DNA of 64,000 nucleotides from Nigrospora sphaerica (lineage: Eukaryota > Ascomycota > Sordariomycetes > Amphisphaeriales > Apiosporaceae). The translations under genes were made by a program, and so were the position numbers. Below are positions 38,578-49,900 of the stretch, in pieces (the first letter of the stretch is position 1; every line of letters starts with the position of its first letter). The DNA lies in the NCBI GenBank assembly GCA_018287875.1, contig JAGVVL010000025.1:2356001-2420000 (forward strand). The letters run 5' to 3'. A model generated the notes under the pieces. The model searched no databases. It saw nothing but the letters and a program-made list of their open reading frames with translations, and was not told the DNA's origin.

Positions 38578-39763
38578 TAAGCCTTGCAGGCATTCGGTGG
38601 TGAGGGGACCCCGGGGTCCGCCATGCCAGCGAGCCAGCTAGCTGATCTTGACCCGAACGGGAGGGCAAACAAGGCCGGGTGAAGATAACGATGGTAGCCA
38701 AGCGGCCGCCTCCCGTCGGAGGGCATGGGCTGGCATCCTATATCCGTCCACAGGCTGCACGGTGTCGACTGCGTGCGCACCTGATACAAACGTCCCGGGT
38801 CGCCGCCGTGCGTACTGTGAGGGTCGGCGCAGAGGGCCAACCTTCGCGGAGCGCCAGGGCCAGCTGTCACAACAAGACACGGCACTGTCCGGGTGACAGA
38901 AACGAGACCTACAAGCGAGAGGACTGGCTGGCGATGGCGTTTTGTACTCGGGCACGCCTCCGCAGCGCCGTGTTAATTAACGCACGATGATGGGCATGAT
39001 ACGATGCATCGAATTCGAACCTATGGGGGTATCCCATCGGCCCATCCCCTCACGATATAAGCGCCTCCTGCTGCCAGCCACGGGGCGCTGTGAAAGGGCC
39101 AACGTTGGGAACCCCTGGCTCCCTGGGCCCCTGTCCGCCCCGGCCCCTTGCGCCGTCGTCTCTCCCTTGGGGGTTGCTCTCGCACAGGCAAGGCATGGCA
39201 TGGGTGATGGATCGGTTTGGCCCACCAGGGAAGTCGAGTACTCCGTACCCACCCTCAACACAGCTGGGTATCCAGCTGGAGGAGGAAACCTCAGGGAAGG
39301 GAGGAATCGTACGTAACTGCACCGTGATCGAGGCGTGTCTGCCGTTCGCCGTACCGGCCTCTGCCCGTCCCGCATGATATACCTGGCGGTACCCAAGCGG
39401 CGGCCCAAATTCGCGAGGTTGCTTTTCTTCCGTCCAATGCTTCTTGGCATTGAACGGCTTCATCCTGACGGTTCAAGCCCTTGCGCCCGCCTCAAAATCC
39501 CACCCACTCTCCGCCTCTCTGTACGCGCTGGCTTCGCCGTTCATCCACTCTTTTCCCATCACCACGCGCTGCAAGTCGGCCAACAACCACGTCGTCACGA
39601 CGACCTAGTTAATCCAACAGTCCTTTCCGCGGCTTCAGCCGATGCCCAGCTCTCACCGCACGGGATACACACGTACAAACACACGGACACTCGTACACAC
39701 CGTAGAGGGCCTCTTTTGACCGAGAATCCCCCCTCTCCCTCGTTTTTACCTAATCTCGAGAGC

Positions 39764-39820
39764 GTACACACACACACACACCCCCCTATACACCTACACA
39801 CACACGCACACACGTACACG
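39764..39820. repeat. imperfect (CA)n tract
   Basis: A CA-rich run with interruptions, about 0.6 kb upstream of noxR. Confidence 0.85.
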
Positions 39821-40398
39821 CAAACATACTTAGTTGCACACCACACGCCACCCACCGCACACGGCGGCGGCACCAACAGGCTAAGAGCAGCAAAACGTGG
39901 GAAGCCGGCCCTCGCTACGTCTCGTGTGCCCTGAAGCCGCGTCGAGCTGACCTCCGGGGCGAGTGCGTCTCTGCCGATTCAAAAGCGATCACGTCGTGGG
40001 AGCAGGGGAGCCAACCAGCACAAGACGGCCAAGGAAGAGAGCGGGGAAGATAAATCTAACGACTACCTAAACCGCCCACCTGGCCACCTCTGCCCAGCCG
40101 GCCCACGCCCACTCGTCGTTGACCACCCTGAGCTGAGCGGCAGTGCAGGCCCTTTATTTTCCATATTAAACCGGCCGACGCCCCTCCCGCCCAGCCGCCC
40201 GTTGCAAAGCAACTGATCCCTGTACCGCGAGAAAACCGACCATCGCCCTCGCTCGCATTTGGAGAGCCGATTGACAGTCGCAGTGCGGCGTCGTTGCCCT
40301 CCCCCAAAGGCTCCCTCTCCCTTTTCTCTCCTCTCTCCCCTACTCCTTCCTCTCTTCTCCTTCCCAGGAGACTCACCCCGTCGCGCCAGCCGACGCAC

Positions 40399-40425
40399 AT
40401 GCACGCGCCTGCACCATGTCTTTGA
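40399..40425 (+). promoter_or_regulatory. overlapping uORF at the noxR start
   Basis: An ATG at 40399 opens an eight-codon frame ending in TGA at 40423-40425. It is out of frame with noxR (ATG 40416) and overlaps its first codons by 10 nt. It is the only ATG in about 750 nt before the noxR start. Confidence 0.5.
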
Positions 40426-42283
40426 AACAGGTCCGTTCCGCTGCCTGACAGGAGCACCCGGTCCAATTGGCTTACAAGCGCCTCCAGGAAATCGAGACAT
40501 GGGTCACGGCCCTCGGCCGTTACGACAACAATGAGTTCGACGATGCGCTTAGGGAATTCGAGTCCATCGCCGACACCTCCAAGATCCTCTTCAACATGGG
40601 CGTCATCCATGCCACACTCGGCGAGCACGAGAAGGCCGTAAGTCCAAACCCCCGTCCCGTTGTACCTGCACGGCGGACGTGCGTGCATGCAGACGACGAC
40701 GGCGACGATGACGCGTGCATCCATCGCCCTCGGTGCGAGCGTGCAGGCTTGCAAGCTCCAATGGCCGTTGCTGACGCGGGCGCGCTAGGTCGATTGCTAC
40801 CAGCGGGCGATCCGCCTCGATCAATACTTGGCCGTGGCCTACTTCCAGCAGGGCGTGTCCAACTTTCTGCTGGGCGATTTTGAGGAGGCCCTGGCCAACT
40901 TCAACGACACGCTGCTGTACCTGAGAGGCAACACCATGATTGACTACGCCCAGCTCGGGCTGCTCTTCAAGCTGTACTCGTGTGAGGTCCTCTTCAACCG
41001 CGGTCTCTGTTACATCTACCTGCAGCAGAAGGATGCCGGTCTGCAGGACCTGCAGTACGCCGTCAAGGAGAAGGTCGTGGAGGACCACAACGTCATCGAC
41101 GAGGCCATCCGGGAGGAGGCCGAGGGCTACACCGTCTTCTCCATCCCCGTGGGCGTCGTCTACCGGCCGAACGACGCCAAAGTGCGGAACCTGAAGACGA
41201 AGGATTATCTCGGCAAGGCTCGCTTGGTGGCCGCCTCGGATCGCGCCAACGCCTTCACGGGCTTCGCCGGCTCCGAAATCAAGAATGCCGGCAAGTCGAG
41301 CGACAAGGACGACCGGCCCACCGACAACATCTCCTTCGCCGCCACCAACCTCGTCAAGACCAACCTTCAGAGCCGGCTGCAGCCCAGCGCGCCGCCCGCC
41401 GGCGGCGGCGGCAAGTTCCCGCCGACCCCGCCCCCGGAGAACGACAAGGCGCCCACCATGAGCCGGGCCGCGTCCGTCCGCAACGGCCCGAAGCCCATGC
41501 CTCTCAAGCTGAACACCGACCTCCGCAGCAACAGCAGCAACTACCAGAAGACCTCGGCCTCGCCGCAGACGGAGCCCCGTGGGAACCAGCGCGCCCCCTC
41601 GCGCGCCCCCTCGCGCTCCATGTCGGACGCGACCCGATCCCCGCCCCGCCGCGGGTACTCACAGAGGATGCCGGAACGGAGACCCTCCCGCCGCGACACC
41701 ATGGAGGACGACGGCACCGGCGACTACCTCGACGACGTGTACGATTCGTACAACGGGGGCGAGCCCCGGAGCAGCACGCGAGGCCGCCGGAACCAGCCGC
41801 GCTACGATGACGAGCCCGACGGCAGCGACTACGACTCGTTCGACGAGGGCGACTTCGAGATGCTGCAGCCGCAGCGACGGCCGACCATGTCCGTGTCGGG
41901 ATCCTCGCGGGGCGGGTCAAGAAGGCCCGACATCCGCAAGGTCCGGATCAAGGTGCACGCCGACGACGTTCGCTACATTATGGTGGGCACGGCCGTCGAG
42001 TTTCCCGACCTGGTCGACCGGGTTCGTGACAAGTTTGGCATCCGCAAGCGCTTCAAGATCAAGGTGCGCGACGAGGACTCGTCCAACCCCAGCGATATGA
42101 TCACCATGGGTGACCAGGACGACCTCGACATGGTCATGATGACGGCCAAGTCCTTGGCGCGGAAGCAAAAGCAAGAGGTTGCCAAATTGGAGGTGAGTTC
42201 TAAAGAGAAATTCCGGTCGCTCCCTCACGCGCCATGCCCCTGACGCTAACTCGCCATCTCAGATTTGGGTTCAAGAAATATAG
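40416..42283 (+). CDS. noxR: NADPH oxidase regulator NoxR (p67phox-like)
   Basis: Four exons: 40416-40430 (five codons), 40488-40637, 40789-42192, 42263-42283 (six codons plus stop); 529 residues. Residues 5-185 form tetratricopeptide repeats with the near-invariant NoxR blocks ILFNMGVIHATLGEHEKA and AYFQQGVSNFLLGDFEEALA. A conserved activation-type segment (about 190-215) includes YRPNDAKVRNLKTKDYLGKA. A disordered Pro/Ser/Arg region follows. A C-terminal PB1 domain (about 436-510) has the acidic OPCA-type stretch DEDSSNPSDM. The end is IWVQEI. NoxR binds Rac and switches on NoxA/NoxB to make superoxide at hyphal tips, in sexual fruiting and in host penetration; the PB1 domain recruits Cdc24/Bem1. 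All splices are phase 0. A short uORF overlaps the start. Confidence 0.95.
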
Positions 42284-43975
42284 ACTGTTTCCTACTACCA
42301 TTTTTCCTTCTGGCACCATCTACATAACGATACCCAGCAGCTGCAATATCGACTCTCCACGAAGTAATGACGAAATCTGAAGCCGGCGGGCTTCCTACCC
42401 GTGCTCTTGAAGCCTTGTTGTTTTTCGCATCGCCCTTGTGCTCGCGCACGGCGATGACACCATACCACCACCCTCTAATGCATCGTGGGGAAACGACGCC
42501 CTGTCCCTCGTTTCACCCATGAAACTTTTCCGACCGGCTATCGTCCGGGACTGGCGTGTCGGCCATCCTCCCGACTACCAACACCGTGTCTGGCACCGGC
42601 ACCCGCTTATCCCACACCATCACGCCGCCAGCAAAACCCCGCAAACTGCTGCCTCCTTTTTCGCACCGCCTGTCATGGCCCTCTTCGATTTGAATCTATC
42701 CTCTCATCCACCCCTTTTTTGGCATATATCCCTCTAGATTTGGAGAAAACGGCGATTATTGTTCACCCTCCCCGTACAGGTTGGAGCCCAAGCCCTCGTA
42801 CGAATTGGGCCCGGGGTCCTGCATTTTTTGTTAGTTTTGGGGTGTCAAGTGTTTTCCGGTTTCTCGTGTTTTTGTTTTCTTCTACTACTTCTTCGTCTTC
42901 TTTCCCTTCTCTGACTTTTGCTCCTTAACCTTGCCCGTGTTGAGAAGGGGGGGAGAGGAGCAGGGGACGTGCTGATGAGCGGCGCGGCTCGCACGTAGGT
43001 GATGAGACGTGGGTTGTTGGAAGTTTGGTGGAAATGGGAAATGGGGGAAGCATCCATGGGGGAGAAGACGGTGCGGGCCGAGATATGCCCCCTGAGCGAA
43101 CCCAGGGGAAGAGGGGAAAGAATGATGGATTGGTACGTGGGCCGATCGAAGAAGAAGAAAAAAAACCAACCGGAGCACACGCTCTGTTTTTTTCTCTCTC
43201 TCTCCACCCCCCGTTGTAGAAAACACGGAAAGCGCGCGGAGGTACGGATAAAGGGGGGAAAGGTCCTCGGGGCGGCGGTTGGTTGATCAAGTTAACGCCC
43301 ACATTGAATGTTGGGCTTTCCAATGCAATCTAGCCACCCCCACCTCCACCCCCAAACTGAGCCTCGTTTTGTTCATCCTCTCCGTTCTTGTTCCGTGGGT
43401 GCGATGAAAGCGGCTTGGCCCGTTTCGTATCTCGCCGTGTTTGTGCTACGTGTGTGTGCTTGGGCGCGAGGTGTACGGACGGCATGTAACAACGGGATTT
43501 GGTTCTGTACGGAAATGGTTCGTATGTATATTCATTGATGCTGTCTACTACCCTTCGTCGTTCCACCATCGTAAGGGAAAGGTATAATAAAAAGGTAACC
43601 CGGCCCGCCACTCCGGTCGGCCGGCTCTATTCTAGACAAAAAAAGAATTAAAGAATCGGCTTTTCCCTGTACAACCACTCCCCTCCTCGGCCCTCCCGTT
43701 TCCTGCCCCCCTGCTACAAGTAATGCTTTTGGTGTCAATTCGCTTGCCGTCCGACGGGGGCAGCCTCTCGTGGCTTGCCTCTCCTCTATTGTCCTTCACC
43801 CCTTTCTCCCTTTCTCACACATGGAGCGCGCCCCCGCTCTGGCCGCATCTTCTCAAGGTCTCCTGTACGTAGATCTGCGTAATATGCATTCGGCGTGCCC
43901 TTCTCGCTCGTGTATGCAAAATCCAAACCCAAACCGAAACCACCACCGGGATACGTCGTCACGCAGAGGGGGACC
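42284..43975. other. convergent spacer, noxR and fmp27 3' ends
   Basis: T/C-rich stretches next to the noxR stop and AG/TC-rich tracts through 42850-43200 look like 3' UTR and terminator sequence. No supported gene. Confidence 0.5.
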
Positions 43976-46900
43976 TCATCCCGTCTTGGTCCGTCCGCTC
44001 CAGGTGATCTTGCTGTTGCCGCGGGGGACCGACGAAGGCCCTTCGTCGCCACCGTTGCTGAGGTCGCGCAGTCCCTCGTCGGGCACCACACCGTCGTCTT
44101 CGTCCACGGCGGCGCTACTGGCCTCGTCGTCGCCCCCGAGAACGCCGGCCGTGGTCTGACTCCGCGTGAGGGCAGCGGATTCCTTGGCCTCTTTGGGTTC
44201 CTTCCGCCGGCTCGTGAAAACGCTCAACTTGCCACGGAAGAAGCCGCCGCTGCTGCCACTGCCGCCGCTGGGTCCGGCTACCGCGCTGGGCGCGTCGGCG
44301 GCCCCCGGTCCTCCTATGGATTGTCTCCGACCGCCGATGCCGGTGCTGCTGCTGCCCACCTCGAGCATGCCCGCGCTGGTCTGGGGCCGGGGAATGCTCG
44401 TGCCGGCGCCCAGTCCCGTGATCTGCGATCGGTCCGACGGCGTCGGGGGCGTCATCATCAAGAAGGTAGGGACCCGTCGCAAGTCCTCCCCGCCGCCGAG
44501 CATGGAAGAGGCGGCAGAGCTGTGGGCGGCGGTATTTGAGCGCTGGCTCGACGCGACGCTGGAGCTTCGGCTTTTGTTACGCAGCGGCGTCGTCATGGAG
44601 CCCTGCCCTTCGCGGATGCTCCGGGGCGGACTGCGCGAGTAGTCGACAGGGCTAGTGCCGAATATGCTCGAGGAGTCGTCGCTGGTGTCGCCACTGCCAC
44701 CTACGGCGGGGGTGGCCAAGAGGACATTGCTCGTGGCCATCTCACGTAGCTTGTTCTGCTGTGCCACATTGGGCTTGTGCTTGCTGAACTTGTTGCCAAT
44801 AATGGCACCCGTATGCGAAATCAGCGCCTTGATGACGCGGGACTTGAGCGCCAGAGCCAGGTCCAGGTTGGACCACGTCTTGTTGCGGTACTCGATGGTG
44901 GGCAGTCGGAAGACGAAGTTGTGGACGTCTTCCAGGTTACGGTCACCCTTGCCCTTGTACGAGAGGCAGAGAACGACCGACGGCATTTTGATGTACGCAA
45001 ATGTCATGTAGTTGGACGCCCGTTCCATCATCTTGCTGAGGTCATCCGACGGCTTCTCCTCGGTGACAGTCCGGTTGCCAATCTTGAAGCGAGCCGCTTT
45101 TTTATCACTTTGGTTCGAAGCAAACGTCGTGGCCCGGCCGACCACGGGCCGAGGAGCTGTGAGGTTGGAGTTGAGCGACTCGTGCGACGGTTTTTTGCTG
45201 AGAGCCTTGCCGCCAAAGAGACGGAACATGTGGCTCTCGTTCGAGTGCACGCTGAGCGCCTTGGTCTTGGGGGGGCTGGAATCGGGCGTCCGGGACTCGG
45301 AATTCAATGTCGGTCGGAGTCGGAATTCGAGAGAACCAGCTCTGGTGTCAAAAGCCGCATCTCGGTCCGATATGGACGCGGATCCCAGTCTGGTAGAGTC
45401 GGCCATGGATTCCACATCGGCGTCGTCGTCGTCCGCTTCCGGTGCGCTCTGTTTGAGCATGAAAGGCGAGTCGGTCCGGCCATGGGCATTGCTGCCATCG
45501 CTCGTGCCCGAATCTTCGTCGTCCACATTGGGGAAAACGTATTCAAACAGCTTCTTGCCGACTTCGCGCTCCAGCTGGATCTTCATGGGGAACAGGTTCA
45601 GCTCGAAGTGGTCCATGACGGGGATTCCAGCAATGGCTTCGAGCATGTGCCAATACACCCGGACCATTTGCTTGTCAGCGAAATCCATAGGGCTGATCTT
45701 CTCGCCGTCAAAGTAGGGGACGATCATCTCGGGATACATGGCATCAGGGAGGAGGTTCAGCCCGAGGACTTTGCCGACCTGGAACAAATTGATATGCGAG
45801 CCATCCGAGTTGTCGGTCCGGTCATACTCGACGTCTCGGAGCTGCAGCTCCACCAGTGGCTCGTTGTTATCCCGGATCATGTGCCAGACGATTTCCCTGG
45901 CCGAGATGCTCCATCGAAGAAGGGCATTCGACTGCGACGTCGTGTCGTACTTCTGTTGCGAGGTGGTGATGGCCTTCATCATGAAGAAAAGCTCGTCCTC
46001 GCAGGCAGCAAGGTCGCGCTCCAGGAGAAGCCTGTCCTCCCAGCCCTGCCGGTCGAGATATTTGTGGTGAAGCTGGAAATGGCCCCTAATGTCCTCCAGC
46101 TGGCGAATCCGCTCCTGCAGCCGAGTCACCATCTCGGGGGTGCCGCGCAAGTCGCTGAAGTCGGAAGCGAGCATGATCTTCTCCAGTCGCTCGTTTCGCG
46201 TCTTTTCCAGGGGCTCGTTGTAAAGAAGCAGGTCTAGCACGATCACGTAGATGGCATAGTACTGTGACGAATTGCACAGCGCCCTCGCCTGGGGGAATTC
46301 GACCCACAGGTTGTCCATCCTGCTTTCGGCGTTTTCCGTCGCGTCATCCCCATCTTCGCTGTTGTCGTTGATGTCGTCGTCAAACTTCAGTCGCAGCGGG
46401 TTGTACTTGTCGTATCTCAGCATCGCCGATGTCTTCTGGACGACGCGCTTGAAGCCGAAGGGGTCCCGCTCGAAATCATACATAACCTCCATGGGTACCC
46501 AGGGCGGCCATGAAGACCCCGCGGGCGTGCCGTACCTGTTGCCCGAGTACAGGGCCAGGAGCTGCGTGGAAAACCACTTTTGGTGCGTGACGAAGAACTG
46601 CGTGCTGTCCATACCCACCAAGAATCGACGCTGGACAAGCCCGCTGACTGTATCGAACAGTCGTGCCTTCTCCATGACCTCGACTACCTTGAGTTCCATG
46701 CCCTTTGCCGTCACGAGCACAACATGCTTCTTGTTCTTCTCGCTCTGCAGCTGGATCTGAGGCGCTATCAGGCGCACGTGGTAGGCACTCTGAGGGACAA
46801 ACTCATCCGAGATGCCGCTGGTGATGGCTTCGAGGGGCACGTTGGGTGTACTCTGATTCGAGCCCAAGGTATCCTCGGCGTTGACAAATTTGCGGCCGTC

Positions 46901-49900
46901 TTGCAAGATCTGCTTGATGCGGTGCTCAATGTCCTCGTTGACCTCACGCGTCGTGCCTTTTGAGCTGGGTCTCGTCGACTGGTCATCCTTTTCGTTTGTG
47001 GCATTTCGTTTCGTCTTACCACTGCCGCTTTTCGCTTTGGTTTGCTCTTCGACAATGTCCAGGATGAACTTTACGGCCGGCCGTGACATGTAGTAGACAA
47101 AACCGCGCCTTTGGCTAACTTGGTGGCTGTATCGGAGAATAATGTTCCGTAGTAGATTGTTCCACTTCAGCTGCATGTTGTGAATGACGAACCGGTCGGT
47201 GAAGTCGCTAGCGAATTCGGCGCTGTTGAGGAGTTTGGGATCCCGTTCGCCATTGCCATCGGCCTGGTCAGGCGGCATCTGCGAAACTTCTGGCTCACCG
47301 CTGGGCGTCGTCCGACTCGGGTTCGCCGCGGATAGCTGGCTCAACATGCTCTCCATAAAGTCCCTCTTCTCCTTGAGGACTTCGGTGTGTTTGCTGAAGG
47401 TCTCGAATTGGGCCTGGAGCTGGGGGTCATTGCTGCCCTCTCGGATGACCCGCAGCTCCAACTCGCCCACTTGCCGTATGTTATCCTCGATCTGCACTGC
47501 GAGTTGGTCCAGTCTTTCTTGCGTAAGATGGGCCTGGACACTTCTTGGGTTGTCATTTTGGCGCATAATGCAGATGTGCGTGGGCTCATCGCCAAAGGGG
47601 CTGGTTCGATCGGGGTCTCCCGCGATGATGCCACCGATATCAGTCTGCCGAAAATAGGTGACACGGGGAGCGAAGCCCAGTGGCAAGATTTTGGTGTCCG
47701 GGTTTGCCTCTGTAGGTAGGACCGAGTCCAGTTCGACGAAGTCGTCCATGTCGATCCAGCTGAAGTCATTGTCAGGAATCGTGAAATGGGAGAGATCCGC
47801 TCCTTCCTCCTCTTGAGCAGGGCCGTCAGCCCTGGACTTCTTTTTGACGGCCTCAGACGCTGCGCTCTTGATACTGGCTGACACAGCGCGCACATCGGCA
47901 GACACAAGATCAAGCTGGGCAGCGTGGAGCTTTATTCCCGTTGTCCTGGTTTGCGTTTTGCGGCCGCGGTCGCGTGTGTTGAACTCTTCGCGCCGTTGGT
48001 GTATGTCAAGCATGAAGCTGTCGAACCGGACCTTGATGCCAGTGGCCGACACTGAATTCTCCACGTGGTCCTCAGCATCCTTATGCTTGTAGATGTGGCT
48101 CAGGAACAACGGCGCCAGCAAGACGTTGTATTTGATCGTACCCAGGTGCCGGCCGAATTTCTTGCTGTTCTTCTCCCGGCCTGGCCACAAGGCTCCTTGG
48201 CGGACAGGCAGAGACATTGGACCACCGAAAAGGGACAGCCAGTCGAAGAAGTGGGTAAAGAAGCGCGGTGTCAGGTGTACCGTATTGTAGCTCCTTGACG
48301 TTTGTGGCTCGATAGACGTCCAATCCCGGTCGACAGGGGCGCGGACTGCGATCGATAGATGGATGTGTTGGCTGCGGAACCCACGGAACGCATCGTAAGG
48401 CGCCCCATCGCCTTCTGTGCTCGGGTGATCGGGTGATTTCAGAACAACCTCGTAATGGGGCTTGAACGTGAAATTGCGTTTGCCGTCTTCGATGGCTTGC
48501 TCGAATACCAAGCCGGCCACCCACTGGACGGTGCCCGACAATTTCATCACCACTTTTTGGAACGCTGCACCCGACTTGAAGTCGTCTTCGCTTGACACAC
48601 TGTCGCTCTCGCCATCTTTCCTGGAAGCTTCGCGCTCCTGTTGGCTGTAATCAGGAATAGCAAGCACGCACTCGCCACTCTCCACCGTCATGAATCTCTT
48701 AGGGTCGTCATCCGCGTGGACGTTCCAACGAACGTCGTTGCGCCAGCACATCAGGAACCCAGCGCCGTTGCCGGTTACCTGGTAAGGATCCCTGCTGCCT
48801 TTCAGGGCAAGATGAACGTCGCCGTCCCCCTTCCACGCGGCACGTACGCGGGAGTGGAAACTAAGCCTAATCTTGTCCCAGAAGCCGACTTTTTCGGATA
48901 AGTCAAGTTGAGGCTTGGTGAAAGACTCAATGGCCATCATCATGTCTTGAATCGCCGGCTGGTAAGACGGACACCAGGTGATCCGCGTGGGGTAGGCAGT
49001 ATTGATGTCCACGTACATATCGGAGAAAGACTTGACAGGACCAATGGTCCGGCGTACATCGATCGCGAATCCCCCGGAAGCCGGCTGTCCGTCATCTCTC
49101 CTTGTCGGCGGTGTGATCTGGACCTGGATCCGACGCGTCGAGCCACTTCCACGGTACTCCTCTGCGATTACGAAATCCGACTTGAGAGACAAGGCCGGAA
49201 GTCGCGATGATTGCCCCGGTTTGATTGCGGGAACGTGAAGCAAAGGCAGAGGATAGTCTCTGAGGTTCACTTTGGCTTCACTTATGCTGAGGTGTACACT
49301 CATGGGCACCAGGAGAGAGTACTGCATATCTTTGGGCATGCCTTTCCCTACTTGGTGCAGGAAATCGGGCAGCTGGTGCAAGGGAAAGGAAGGCTTGTCA
49401 ACCACGAAATGCAAGTCCGTGATGACGGCGCTCATTAGAGCTGGTCGGTGCGGTGCATCGAGGACTCTCTCCTGGTCCTCCATGTCGTCGGGTAGACTGT
49501 CAGAGCCCCAAAGAAGACCCCGGAGATCCTTCATGCCGTTCTTGGCCATGAGGTAGTGGCGGTCAATGCGTTGTTTCCAGCTCTGGGCATTGTGCTCGTC
49601 CAGCCTCTGCCGTGCCTCCTGAATCGAAATATGGGCATTTCCGCTGAAGCCACGGACGCTGTCCGGATCATACCGTAGCCTCCTATGCCTCGTATGGTCG
49701 TCATCTTCCGCGTGCCCGTCGATGCCGGTTCGAGGCCGTGTGTCCTCACTTTTGCTGCGGGATTCCCGGGGGCTCATTTGGGTGCTTCTTCCTCGTGGCA
49801 TAGCTGAGCGATTCCGCGTTCGGTTGAGTCCCTTTCGGAATTCCTCTTCCTGGATCTTCTTCGCCTTGACTCGGTAGGCCTCTTCCCGTGCAAGTCGCTG

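Larger units (their letters stand above)
34467..40415. other. 5.9 kb block without recognisable gene
   Basis: The longest gene-free stretch in the window. Open frames up to about 200 codons exist (for example 39335-39934 and 36695-37234), but they are Arg/Pro/Ser-rich with no domain. It holds a poly-C run near 35487, a CGA repeat (38553-38577), a TATA-like ATATAA at 39054 and a CA-rich tract (39764-39820). No transposon ends, tRNA or 5S gene seen. About 750 nt before noxR (39645-40398) are free of ATG on the + strand and probably represent its leader and promoter. Confidence 0.5.

Noticed and set aside
39048..39060. TATA-like ATATAA as a noxR promoter
   Set aside because: It lies about 1.36 kb upstream of the noxR start with several ATGs between, so it is unlikely to be the core promoter.
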